The notes: generated by a model from the sequence alone, not told the origin. Counted from the first letter of the stretch, positions 20,238 through 28,596 are shown. The stretch is 64,000 nt of DNA from Roseiarcus sp963787135 (GCA_963787135.1 CAWBBW010000004.1:1-64000), one strand, 5' to 3'. Translations and numbers: made by a program.

Positions 20238-20520
20238 CGTCGACGCTCTGCGTCGCGAAAGGCAGATTGAACCACGTTCGTCTATGCGCTCCGTGGGTCA
20301 GTTTGAGGTTTCGTCGTCCGCCATCGTCGCGCGGGTCCGACCGTTAACGGGTCATAATCGGCGCGGCTTGCATCGAGTGTCAACCCTGGCAATGACGTGA
20401 CCGCAAAGCCTACCTTCACGGGCATCTCGATGTGCCCGCGAACCGTCGCGAAATTAGTTGGCGCCGTCTGATCACCGCTTTCCCCAACTACGACAGTCCG
20501 TCGCAATGACCGCTTCACGT
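20238..20520. other. Intergenic region upstream of the intron fragment
   Basis: No convincing gene is seen. A minus-strand open frame crosses the region and continues through the intron sequence, so it is probably not real, although its first part could be the remnant of a gene into which the intron inserted. Confidence 0.35.
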
Positions 20521-20830
20521 GTGCGCCGTGAGAAGGCGGCGCTTTCCAGTGGGTGAGAGCCCCACCCGGCGAACGCTCCAGCCGGAAGCAACCGGAGCAG
20601 TCATGGAGGTGACGAAATGGCTGAAGCCTTCGGTGTAGCAGGTCACGTATAGGTGACGGCGCGAGTGTGCGGGCCGCAACGCGAGTACACGCCGAGCAAG
20701 CCTCACATGAGCAGGTGGCAGTCAAGTGGGTCGTTTCCGGGTGATTAGTCTCCAGCGGTTTGACCGGTATCCGAGGTTCTGAACCCTCTTGCGTGACGCG
20801 GCTCGTTTCCGAGCACGATCAACCTCACAT
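20521..20830 (+). ncRNA. Group II intron, 5' fragment
   Basis: The sequence starts with GTGCGCC, matching the conserved GUGYG 5' end of group II introns. It continues with hallmark domain I segments: GTGGGTGAGAGCCCCACCC, AGCCGGAAGCAACCGG, GGCTGAAGCC, CGCAACGCGAGT and CGAGCAAGCCTCACATGAGC. No reverse transcriptase gene follows, and I found no domain V hairpin in the next several hundred bases. It is therefore a truncated, inactive intron end. The right boundary is a guess; an IS110 element begins soon after. Confidence 0.55.
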
Positions 20831-21017
20831 ACGGTCGCCGTTCGCGACGGCTGCACCAACATCCCGCTTGCGGCGGGCAGGGCTCAGGAAGACGAGAACC
20901 TTTCTCGAAAACGGCTTTTCAAGCCACGGCTTGCTTCGGTTCGTCCACCTGGATCCGTCAGGACTGATCACGTCCTGAGGATTACGGTATTGGATGGGGT
21001 TGAAGACGGGCCTGTCG

Positions 21018-22184
21018 TCAGGAAGGCCTAATCATTGCGCCTTCGATCACGACTCCGGCGCTCACATATTTCCAGAGCGCGACAAGTAGTTTTCGCGCCA
21101 GCGCCACGATGGTCGTCTTGCGCCGACGACCGCCGTTACGTTCGATTCGGTTCTGGAACCAGAGGGTGAGCGCCGAGCGCGGCTGATGGCGTAGCCAAAG
21201 CCACGCGAGCTGAATCATCGTTGTCCGAAGTCGCGAGTTGCCCGATTGGGAGATGCCCTGCTCACGATTGACCGACCCGCTTTGCCAAGGGGTCGGGGCA
21301 AGACCGGCATAAGCGGCGACCTGCCGGCGGTTATCGAAGTGTCTGGAGAGTCCTTCCGACCAGAGGATCGAAGCGAACTCTGGCCCGACGCCATGGACTC
21401 CCAGCAACATCGGCGGCGGGGCGGACGCTTTGGTTTGTTCTGCGCCGAGCAGCGCGTCTCGCTCGGCCTCGACGGCCTTGATCTGCTCGAGTAGCAATTC
21501 GAGCCGGTCGAGTTCTCGACAAACCTGGGCTTTGAGATGTTGGGGTAAGCGACGGCCATCGCCAGTCTGGAGCGCATCCAGCCGCGCCCGCCGATCGCGA
21601 CGCAACGGCTCATACCCAGATGCGCCCTGAGAGAAGAGCAATCCTTTGATCCGGTTGACGTGCTGGACCCGTTCCATGATCAGGACCTTACGCTCGCGGC
21701 AAATCCGGCGGCGGTCTTCATCTTCAGGCGTCGGGGCCCGAACCATTGAGCAGACCCGCGGTTCGCCGCGCTTGTGGGCGAGCAGCGCGCGAAGCAACGT
21801 CTCGCCATCGATTCTATCGGTCTTGGCCCGACGCCTCCGGCGCGACGTCGCAATCGAAGCTGCATCGACAACGTGGCTCTCAATTCCTTCGCTCAGCAAG
21901 ACGCGGTGAATCCAGAAGCCGTCCAGCCCCGCTTCTTGGATGACGACAAGCGGGAAGGATTTGCCGGTCCGCGCGCACGCTTTCTTTCTGAGCTCCGAAA
22001 AACGCGCCAGCAGCGCAGCGATGTCCCCGGCAGACACGGTGTGCTTTGACATCTTCTCCCCGCGGCCTGGCGACAAAGACGTGACCAGCCAGGTCGATCG
22101 GCTCAGTTCCAAGGAGACAAATATTGCGCGAAGATCGGCCTGGATCGTGGTCGGTGCTGCGGATTGATCAGCTACGTCTTTCAT
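21018..22184 (-). CDS. IS110-family transposase
   Basis: This 388-residue DEDD transposase belongs to the subgroup whose N-terminus reads IFVSLELSRSTWLVTSLSPG. The RuvC-like domain contains VIQEAGLDGFWIHR and AKTDRIDGETLLRAL. The C-terminal transposase_20 domain contains LLGVHGVGPEFASILWSEG, QVAAYAGLAPTPWQSG and GNSRLRTTMIQLAWLWL with the conserved Ser region. It is full length, and the ATG at 22184 is followed by an open frame to the stop. IS110 elements have no clear terminal repeats, so the element ends were not defined. It lies between the group II intron fragment and the IS21 element. Confidence 0.9.
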   Translation of the reverse strand: MKDVADQSAAPTTIQADLRAIFVSLELSRSTWLVTSLSPGRGEKMSKHTVSAGDIAALLARFSELRKKACARTGKSFPLVVIQEAGLDGFWIHRVLLSEGIESHVVDAASIATSRRRRRAKTDRIDGETLLRALLAHKRGEPRVCSMVRAPTPEDEDRRRICRERKVLIMERVQHVNRIKGLLFSQGASGYEPLRRDRRARLDALQTGDGRRLPQHLKAQVCRELDRLELLLEQIKAVEAERDALLGAEQTKASAPPPMLLGVHGVGPEFASILWSEGLSRHFDNRRQVAAYAGLAPTPWQSGSVNREQGISQSGNSRLRTTMIQLAWLWLRHQPRSALTLWFQNRIERNGGRRRKTTIVALARKLLVALWKYVSAGVVIEGAMIRPS

Positions 22185-22499
22185 GGTCGCCTCCAGAGTT
22201 GATGATCAGCGACCTCATCCTTCCAGATCGCAGGTCGCTAGCCACCCAGCCTCATGGGATCTCGAAAAGGACGATGTGCAGGCCGACCCGACCGCAATTT
22301 CGGGGAAGGCTGATACGGGTGGGTGAGATGAGCGAAGACGACGCCCAGTCGCTGCACCGGGGTACTGGCGGCGGCACGTACATGAAGGAAAGCGCGCGCA
22401 ACACGGGAAGCCCCATGGCGCGGTCAGGGATGACCAACCGGACGCCCGCGAGGGATGGGCCGGGCGCCGCGTGGTGGCGGAGAGGTTCGTAGTACCACT
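22185..22499. other. Non-coding stretch between IS110 and IS21
   Basis: No supported gene. The segment contains GATGAGCGAAGACGACGCCC and other GC-rich stretches reminiscent of the leader region of some group II introns. It might be the continuation of the intron fragment at 20521, split by the IS110 insertion, but this is speculative. Confidence 0.3.
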
Positions 22500-22610
22500 T
22501 GTCATTTTTCATGGAATAGGGACCCCGCTACGGGGCTGATTTTCATCCAATCGGGACCCCAGAGCTAAGGGTCCACAGTGGCCTCCTGATTCTGGGAGGC
22601 CGAGATTGGA

Positions 22611-24107
22611 ATGTTGGTTGTGGAGACGATCGCCAAGATACGCCGGGCGTATTTTTCTCTTGGGAAGTCGATCAAGGAGATTTGCCGGGACCTGCGGGTT
22701 TCTCGGAAGGTCGTCCGGAAGGTGATCCGTTCGAACGCGACCGAGTTTCATTACGAACGCTCGACGCAGCCGCTTCCTAAAATTGGACCCTGGCGGGAGC
22801 GGCTAGATTCGCTGCTTCTGGAGAACCAGGGGAAGCCGGCGCGTGAGCGGCTGACGCTTGTTCGATTGTTCGAGGAGCTGAGCGCCTTCGGTTATAGCGG
22901 GAGCTACGCCGCCGTTCGGCGCTACGCGCTCGTCTGGCGCAAAGAGCACGGCGCCGCGCTGACGCAAGCGTATGTGCCGCTGACCTTCGCGCCGGGGGAG
23001 GCCTACCAGTTCGACTGGAGCCATGAAATCGTCGTGCTGAACGGCGTGACGACGACCGTGAAGGCCGCGCACGTCCGTCTTTGCCACAGCCGCATGATGT
23101 TCGTGCGCGCCTATCCGCGCGAGACGCAGGAGATGGTGTTCGACGCGCACGAGCGGGCGTTCGCATTCTTCAGGGGCGCCTGCGGGCGCGGCGTCTACGA
23201 CAACATGAAGACGGCGGTGGAGACGATCTTCGTCGGCAAGGACCGGCAATACAATCGCCGTTTCCTCCAGATGTGCTCGCACCATCTCGTCGAGCCTGTC
23301 GCCTGCACGCCGGCGTCGGGCTGGGAGAAGGGCCAGGTCGAGAACCAGGTCGGCCTCGTTCGCGAACGCTTCTTCACGCCGCGCCTGCGGTTCAAGAGCT
23401 ATGACGAGTTGAACGCCTGGCTCCTCGACAAATGTCTGGCCTGGGCGAAAGCGCACGCCCATCCGGAGCGGCCGGAGCGGACGATTTGGGAGGTCTTCGA
23501 AGAGGAACGGCCGAAGCTCATTCCCTATCGCGGGCGCTTCGACGGGTTCCACGCGCTGCCGGCCTCGGTGTCGAAGACGTGCCTCGTCCGCTTCGACAAC
23601 AACAGATACTCGGTGAGCGCCAGCGCGGTCGGCCGACCGGTCGACATTCATGCCTACGCCGATCGGATCGTGATCCGCCAGGACGGGCGGATCGTGGCCG
23701 AGCATCAGCGCAGCTTCGGCCGTGGCGAGACGGTTTACGACCCCTGGCATTACGTGCCGGTGCTGGCGCGCAAGCCCGGCGCTTTGCGGAACGGGGCGCC
23801 GTTCAAGGATTGGGTTCTGCCGGCGGGGCTCGACCGGGTCCGGCGCAAGCTCGCCGGTTCGAACGACGGCGATCGGCAGATGGTCAAAATCCTCGCCGCG
23901 GTGCTGAGCGACGGGCTGCCGGCGGTCGAGGCCGCCTGCGAACAGGCGCTCGCCGAGGGCGTCCATTCGTCCGACATCGTCCTTAACATTCTCTCCCGAC
24001 AACGCGATCCAGGTCTGAGCGAGACCATCGCCACGCCCGAGACGCTGCGGCTGCGCCATGCGCCGGTTGCCGACTGCGCCCGCTACGACCAACTCAGGAG
24101 CGCCTGA
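22611..24107 (+). CDS. istA: IS21-family transposase IstA
   Basis: This 498-residue transposase has an N-terminal helix-turn-helix (IKEICRDLRVSRKVVRKVIR, about residues 20-45). An integrase-type catalytic core follows, with Asp in YQFDWSHEIVVLNG, Asp in GRGVYDNMKTAV, and Glu in EKGQVENQVGLVRERFF. A C-terminal beta-barrel contains LVRFDNNRYSVSASAVGRPV. It is full length. Its stop is only 2 nt before the istB start, the usual translational coupling of IS21. With istB interrupted, IstA alone would not be expected to mobilise this copy efficiently. Confidence 0.93.
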   Translation: MLVVETIAKIRRAYFSLGKSIKEICRDLRVSRKVVRKVIRSNATEFHYERSTQPLPKIGPWRERLDSLLLENQGKPARERLTLVRLFEELSAFGYSGSYAAVRRYALVWRKEHGAALTQAYVPLTFAPGEAYQFDWSHEIVVLNGVTTTVKAAHVRLCHSRMMFVRAYPRETQEMVFDAHERAFAFFRGACGRGVYDNMKTAVETIFVGKDRQYNRRFLQMCSHHLVEPVACTPASGWEKGQVENQVGLVRERFFTPRLRFKSYDELNAWLLDKCLAWAKAHAHPERPERTIWEVFEEERPKLIPYRGRFDGFHALPASVSKTCLVRFDNNRYSVSASAVGRPVDIHAYADRIVIRQDGRIVAEHQRSFGRGETVYDPWHYVPVLARKPGALRNGAPFKDWVLPAGLDRVRRKLAGSNDGDRQMVKILAAVLSDGLPAVEAACEQALAEGVHSSDIVLNILSRQRDPGLSETIATPETLRLRHAPVADCARYDQLRSA

Positions 24108-24733
24108 CAATGGAGCGAACCGAAGTCCTCGACATGATGGGCGAACTGAAGCTCTATGGCATGAGGGCCGCCTATGACGAGACGCTGGCCACGGCGCTCA
24201 AGCGCAAGCACGAACCGCAGCGCTTCGTCGGCGATCTCCTGCGCGCTGAGATCTCGGAGAAGCAGGCGCGCTCGATCAAGTACCAGCTCACGGTCGCCAA
24301 GCTGCCGCTGGCCAAGGACGTCGACGACTTCGCCTTCAACAACACGCCGATCAACGAGGCCCTCGTGCGCGACCTCGCCGGCGGCGGCTTCCTTGCCCAG
24401 CAGCGGAACCTCGTCCTGGTCGGAGGAACCGGCACGGGCAAGACGCACCTGGCCATCGCGATCGCGCGAAGCTGCATCCGATCGGGATCGCGCGGGCGCT
24501 TCTTCACAACCGTCGATCTCGTCAACCGGCTCGAGGCCGAAACGCGCGCCGGACGTCAGGGGCGCATCGCCGATTATCTTACGCGCATGGACTTCGTCGT
24601 CCTCGACGAACTCGGCTATCTGCCCTTCGCTCAGGCCGGCGGGCAGTTGCTGTTCCATCTCGTCAGCCGGCTCTACGAGCGAACGTCGATCATCGTCACC
24701 ACCAATCTCGCCTTCGGCGAATGGCCGAGCGTG

Positions 24734-24749
24734 TTCGGCGACTCGACGC
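24734..24749 (+). other. attL-type junction of the serine-recombinase element
   Basis: Host istB sequence TTCGGCGA is joined to element sequence CTCGACGC. GA (24740-24741) is the inferred crossover dinucleotide, because the same two bases occur at the other junction and only one copy is needed to restore istB. Confidence 0.75.
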
Positions 24750-24751
24750 TT

Positions 24752-26857
24752 TCATGATGCCTCTCTCTTTGACCGGTTGGTGCGTCGGACTCTTGCTCTG
24801 AGCACGACGGCTTGGTCTGGGGATAGTGAGATCTGCCAAGGCATACCCTTGGCGAGTTGCGTGCCCGTCAGCCACCCTTTTCGGAGCCAATCGAATATGA
24901 CCTGCGGCGTGATGCCGATGGCCGCGGCGGCGCCCTGGACCGAGTAGCTTCCGTCGGGCCACTGCGGTGGGTTCGGGGCTGTGCCGTTGATCTTGACGCT
25001 CTGAATCCGCCACCTCTTCCGCAAAACGTGAACCATGCCGCTGGAGAATGGCGCTCCATGCGCTGTGCGGAGCGCCTCCTTGTTGAGAATCGCGGCGATC
25101 TCGCCATCCATCTTCTGCTGCCCGTTAAGCTCGGCAATGCATTGCCGGAGACGGTCCTGATCGGCGTGTTGCTCGTAGCCTTGCACGCACCGTTGCAGCC
25201 AATGTTCGCTTGCGGCGCCAGTTTGCCAATTGACCCTGATCCAGACGTAACCACGTCGCCGCTTCTGATCCAGCGCAACGCCCTTGATCACCAGCCGCAC
25301 GATCTGCTTGCGGTCCGCCGATCTGGTGGTCGCGGCGCGCCAAAGGTGCGGCAGCTCTTCGCCGAGCGCCAATATCTCCGCTCGATCGTTGTCGGAGATC
25401 GAGACCGATTGCTCGCGACGCCATGCGTCGTATTCCTGCTCGACCCGGTCCGCGCGCCGCAGTCGCTCCTCCCAGACCCGCTCCAGCGAGCGAGCCACCA
25501 GGCGGTTCTCAGGCTCGACGGCGTCATATTGGCGACGCGCGCGTTCGGCGTCGTAGCGAGCTCGCTCGCGTTTGAGCGACCACTGCCGCTCCACCGCCCG
25601 CGTCTCCTCTTCGATCTCGCCCAACGCGGCAATCGCCAGCACGATCCGGTCTGGCGTCAACGCCGTGAGGATCAACCGCTCGACTTCGGCGTCAACCGCG
25701 AGAGCCCGTACTTCTTGGCATCGCGGCCGACCCTCCGCGCTGTTATCGGCGACGCAGACATAGACCGGATAGTCCCCGTGCGGTCCCGAGTATCGCAGGC
25801 CCATCCGACGGGCGCACCGACCACAGCTGACAATCCCCTGCAGCAATGCGTTGCCTTTACGCGGGGCGCCGGGCCGGCCCGCATCGTAGCGACCGACGTT
25901 GTCCGCAAGCTGCCTTCGGTTCGCCATGAACTCGTCCCAGTCGAGATATGCCGGGTGGGCGTCCTTGAGACAGATCGACCAATCCTCCGGCGCGACGGCC
26001 GTCGTCCTGATCCGGTCGCTGCCGGGTTGCCGCCGCAGCGGGTCCGGGCGTCGCCGGCCATAGACGTAGGCGCCAGCATAGGCCGGGTTCTTCAGGATGT
26101 TGATAACGCGGGCGCTGTCCGCCGGTCGCCAGACAACATCATGGGGCGCCGGACCGTGAAGGGGTCGCACCGGAAGCAGCAGGTTTCCCCGGCGCAGATA
26201 TCGCATGACGGCCTTGGCGCTACGCAGCTCCCGGAATTTTGCGAAGACCAGGCGCAACCGCTCCTGCACTTCCTCGTCCGGATTGAAGGTAACGCCGCCA
26301 TCGCGGGTGTGGATCAGCCCGGCGGGAAGCGGCAGTCGCAGCTCACCCCGCGCCGCCTTCTGGCGTTCCCCTTGATGCAGTCGGATCTTGATCTGGTGCA
26401 ATTCCGCTTCGCTCATGATCCCTGACAGGCCGAGGAGCAGCCGGTCATGGTATGCGGCCGGATCGTATAGCCGTTCGCCATCGGCAATCAGAACGCCGAA
26501 CAGCGAGCACAGCTCGAGGAGCTGATGCCAATCCCGGTTGTTGCGGGCGAGCCGCGACGCGTCCAGACTCATCACAAGGCCGGCCTTGCCAAGGCCGACC
26601 TCGGCGATCAACGTCTGAAAGCCGTACCGATCTTTGCTGGACGTCCCGGACTTGCCAAGATCGTCATCGATGACGTGAACGCGCTCGCGCGGCCAGCCGA
26701 ACACGGTGGCTCGCTCGACCAGCCGATACTGCAGCTCCGTGCTTTCCTGATGATGACGGACCTGCCCTGGCGATGACTGCCGGACATACACATACGCCAG
26801 CTTGGCGCGATGAGCGGTCGTGATGCGTTCATCGGTCGACAATGTCGTGCTCAGCAA
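24752..26857 (-). CDS. Large serine recombinase
   Basis: This 701-residue site-specific recombinase has the catalytic domain at the N-terminus: the nucleophile Ser in YVYVRQSSPGQVRHHQES, and the active-site Arg residues in LVMSLDASRLARNNRDWH. A recombinase DNA-binding domain follows (NPAYAGAYVYGRRR), then a zinc ribbon (GIVSCGRCARRMGLRY ... YVCV), a coiled-coil region rich in Arg and Glu, and a C-terminal extension with a helix-turn-helix-like segment (YSVQGAAAAIGITPQVIFDW). The TTG start at 26857 has GAGGAG 7 nt upstream and overlaps the end of the preceding small gene. It would integrate and excise the element. Its stop overlaps an ATG that starts no gene in the integrated state. Confidence 0.9.
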   Translation of the reverse strand: MLSTTLSTDERITTAHRAKLAYVYVRQSSPGQVRHHQESTELQYRLVERATVFGWPRERVHVIDDDLGKSGTSSKDRYGFQTLIAEVGLGKAGLVMSLDASRLARNNRDWHQLLELCSLFGVLIADGERLYDPAAYHDRLLLGLSGIMSEAELHQIKIRLHQGERQKAARGELRLPLPAGLIHTRDGGVTFNPDEEVQERLRLVFAKFRELRSAKAVMRYLRRGNLLLPVRPLHGPAPHDVVWRPADSARVINILKNPAYAGAYVYGRRRPDPLRRQPGSDRIRTTAVAPEDWSICLKDAHPAYLDWDEFMANRRQLADNVGRYDAGRPGAPRKGNALLQGIVSCGRCARRMGLRYSGPHGDYPVYVCVADNSAEGRPRCQEVRALAVDAEVERLILTALTPDRIVLAIAALGEIEEETRAVERQWSLKRERARYDAERARRQYDAVEPENRLVARSLERVWEERLRRADRVEQEYDAWRREQSVSISDNDRAEILALGEELPHLWRAATTRSADRKQIVRLVIKGVALDQKRRRGYVWIRVNWQTGAASEHWLQRCVQGYEQHADQDRLRQCIAELNGQQKMDGEIAAILNKEALRTAHGAPFSSGMVHVLRKRWRIQSVKINGTAPNPPQWPDGSYSVQGAAAAIGITPQVIFDWLRKGWLTGTQLAKGMPWQISLSPDQAVVLRARVRRTNRSKREAS

Positions 26858-27047
26858 GATGGTTCTCCTCTGACCGGGCGGACCGCCGCCGCAGACGTTG
26901 CACGAGCTGTCCCACGTGCTGCGCCAGCTGACGTCGCGTCTCGACCGGAAGCTGGGGCCACAGGCGTGGCGGCCGTCCAGGCGAAGCCGTCCTGCTCGAC
27001 AGGCATCCGATCGAGGTTGCGTCCGCCGCTGCCTTCGAGATCCGCAT
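26829..27047 (-). CDS. Small helper-like protein of the serine-recombinase element
   Basis: This short protein of 72 residues has a C-terminal half (LWPQLPVETRRQLAQHVGQL) resembling the small helical proteins often encoded just before such recombinases. A counterpart occurs at 27560-27742. Its stop lies 29 nt inside the recombinase gene, so the two are translationally coupled. It overlaps the end of the DUF5372-like gene in another frame. The start at 27047 has no convincing ribosome-binding site, so the true start may differ. Function unknown; a recombination directionality or accessory factor is possible but unproven. Confidence 0.55.
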   Translation of the reverse strand: MRISKAAADATSIGCLSSRTASPGRPPRLWPQLPVETRRQLAQHVGQLVQRLRRRSARSEENHLAEHDIVDR

Positions 27048-27349
27048 TTCTGGAGGCGAGCACGGCGCGGACGTGATTTGCCAAGGGCAAAAGCGTGCGC
27101 ACCGAAATGTGTCCCAGACGACTCGCAGCCGCCGTTAGATCTTCGGACGCTGAAGAAACGGAAATGGCGGCGCGGGAGATTGCCCGCTCCCGTCCGTCCG
27201 GCAGCCGGATGACGATCAGCGCCGGCCCTCGTCCAGAGCGTCGTTCGCTGACTGGAAAGCAGCCGCCATACAGCGGATGATGCGGGTCAACGACCCTGAC
27301 CTCAGAGACTCGCCCGTCAAGCGTTGTGGCATCTACAAATGTCCGGTGA
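26851..27349 (-). CDS. DUF5372-like protein lacking its start codon in the integrated element
   Basis: The open frame runs from the element end to 26851 and encodes VDPHHPLYGGCFPV, ALIVIRLPDGRERAISRAAI and LGHISVRTLLPLANHVRAVL. The layout resembles DUF5372 proteins, which commonly precede serine recombinases. No ATG, GTG or TTG is available between the element boundary and the conserved part; the first in-frame GTG, at 27102, comes after most of the domain. Upstream in istB antisense the frame reaches a stop without a start. If the element ends are joined through GA, the frame gains ATG AAA GCG TCG AGT from the other end (ATG at 24755). The split appears to be a property of the element, not decay. 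Confidence 0.7.
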
Positions 27350-27356
27350 TCCGAAG
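27341..27356 (+). other. attR-type junction of the serine-recombinase element
   Basis: Element sequence TCCGGTGA is joined to host istB sequence TCCGAAGA. GA at 27348-27349 is the inferred crossover dinucleotide shared with the other junction. Confidence 0.75.
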
Positions 27357-27559
27357 ATGACGACCGCGCTGCTGGACCGCCTCACCCATCACTGCGACAT
27401 CGTCGAGACCGGCAACGAAAGCTGGCGCTTCAGGAACCGCGCCTGATCCTTCAAACAACCGCTCCTCGCTAACCCGCGCTCGCCCCGGCTGCGCAACCCC
27501 GACCAGCTCCGCCGAGGCGAGCGCTACCTCATACGCATCTCAATCCGAGGGGTCCCTAT

Positions 27560-27742
27560 TCAACGCAAATCAGGGGTTCCGTTTCCATGCTCATTGACAC
27601 TCGTCGCCGCGATCTCGCGGAGCAGAGCTTCCACGACGCCCGCGAGTTCGACCTTGCGAGCCGGGCATAGCTTCACGAGCGGCGTCTCCTCGTCGAACAG
27701 GCTTCGTTGGCGATGTTGGCGATGTTCGGATCTGCGCGCCAT
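27560..27742 (-). CDS. Small helper-like protein, 3' end replaced by IS21 sequence
   Basis: The gene starts at an ATG (27742) with an excellent GGAGGGAG ribosome-binding site 6 nt upstream. It encodes MARRSEHRQHRQRSLFDEET followed by a short helical region ending EALLREIAA. This is the type of small protein found between a DUF5372 gene and a serine recombinase. The IS21 tip begins at 27599, so the last 13 codons come from the IS21 end. The original C-terminus and the recombinase gene expected next are missing. Confidence 0.6.
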   Translation of the reverse strand: MARRSEHRQHRQRSLFDEETPLVKLCPARKVELAGVVEALLREIAATSVNEHGNGTPDLR

Positions 27743-28052
27743 TTTGGGCTCCCTCCGGTTTTGATTCGGGCAGGAGAAAGCCTAGGAGCGCATCGACCTC
27801 CATGCGCATCGAGCGCAAGATGTGGAGTGGAAAATGCGGCTGGTCGCTGATCGTGAAACGCGACGCCGCCGGTTCCGTCATCCATGCCGGCAAGCAGGCG
27901 AACGAGCCGTCCGGTTGAAGAACGACGACAAACTCGACGCCGCCGCTTTCGAGCCGTCGCCTGATCTGCACCACTTCGCCGAAGCGCGGGTGGAACCGGT
28001 AGCTGATACGAGCTTCAGCCGGCTGTTCGTGGGCACTATGTAGCCATTTCGA
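27591..28052 (-). pseudogene. DUF5372-like gene of a second serine-recombinase element, truncated
   Basis: The frame encodes ARISYRFHPRFGEVVQIRRR, VVLQPDGSFACLPAWMTEP and HFPLHILRSMRMEVDALLGF, a good match in layout to DUF5372. As in the element at 24742-27349, no start codon precedes the conserved part within the element. The frame begins abruptly at about 28052, where an integrase gene is interrupted. Downstream it overlaps the small gene at 27742 and runs to a stop created at the IS21 boundary. It is interpreted as the left part of a second, now incomplete element of the same design. Confidence 0.6.
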
Positions 28053-28596
28053 AAAGCAATTGAACTGCTCTCAGATTTCCTGTTTTGCGGTAGATCTGCG
28101 CCGCCTTGGTGCGCCGCATAGAATGTGTGCCGTACGCGCTGCTTTCCATCCCCGCGCCATCGATCCAGCCATGCAAAATGCGCGCGTATTGGCGCGCCGT
28201 GAGGTGAGGCTGGTTGTGGACCCGGCTCGGAAAGACGTAAGGGCCTCGATCCTTCTGTCGCGCGCTCAACCACTCCTGCAGCGAAACGCGGGTCTGCTCC
28301 ATGATCTCGAACTGAACCGGCCGGCCGGTCTTGTGCTGGATAATCGTCGCTCGGTCTTTGACATGGCCGCCCACCGCGATGTCGTCGACCCGAAGGCTGA
28401 CGAGATCGCAGCCGCGCAGCTTACTGTCGATTGCGAGATTGAACAGCGCGAGATCGCGCTTGCGGTTCTCAATCTGAAGTCGGACCCGAATGGCCCAGAC
28501 CTCTTTCGGTCGAAGGGCACGCTTCTGGCCTACGAGACGTCCTTTGTTCCAGGCGACACGGGAAGCAGCGCTATCCGTCTTGATTGCAGTGGACAT
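28053..28596 (-). pseudogene. Tyrosine recombinase, truncated before the catalytic Tyr
   Basis: About 180 residues match a rhizobial plasmid-type integrase: WNKGRLVGQKRALRPKEVWA, the first catalytic Arg in LAIDSKLRGCDLVSLRVDD, and HxxR in AYGTHSMRRTKAAQIYRKTG. The expected continuation with the second His and the nucleophilic Tyr is absent. After RAVQLLFE the frame enters the neighbouring DUF5372-like element and stops at once. The ATG at 28596 begins MSTAIKTDSAASRVAWNKGR. It cannot be an active recombinase. Confidence 0.8.

Larger units (their letters stand above)
24742..27349 (-). mobile_element. Serine-recombinase mobile element inserted in istB
   Basis: This element of 2608 bp is defined precisely because the interrupted istB sequence can be recognised on both sides. 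The left junction is TTCGGCGA/CTCGACG and the right junction is TCCGGTGA/TCCGAAG. Only GA is shared, as expected for the 2-bp crossover core of a large serine recombinase. On the minus strand it carries a DUF5372-like gene, a small gene and the recombinase, in that order and overlapping. There are no terminal inverted repeats and no cargo. Confidence 0.85.
24110..27446 (+). pseudogene. istB: IS21 helper ATPase IstB, split by a 2.6-kb insertion
   Basis: The first part (24110-24741) encodes the AAA+ ATPase that regulates IstA, with Walker A in VGGTGTGKTHLAIAI and Walker B in DFVVLDELGYLPF, up to FGEWPSVFGD. The missing C-terminus resumes at 27350 as PKMTTALLDRLTHHCDIVET and ends WRFRNRA at 27446. 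Joining the two at the shared GA dinucleotide restores an uninterrupted frame. The break is therefore a clean insertion without loss of host bases. As it stands, the 5' part ends after a few foreign codons in STLS. Confidence 0.92.
22500..27599 (+). mobile_element. IS21-family insertion sequence, interrupted by a serine-recombinase element
   Basis: The left tip reads TGTCATTTTTCATGGAATAG (22500) and the right tip, read inward, TGTCAATGAGCATGGAAACG (27599). Both continue into repeated GGGACCCC-type motifs, as in IS21 multiple terminal binding sites. The original length would be about 2.5 kb with istA and istB. A 2.6-kb foreign element splits istB at 24742-27349. I found no target duplication outside the tips. 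Confidence 0.85.

Noticed and set aside
20521..21017. Complete group II intron
   Set aside because: No reverse transcriptase frame and no domain V hairpin could be found after the 5' end.
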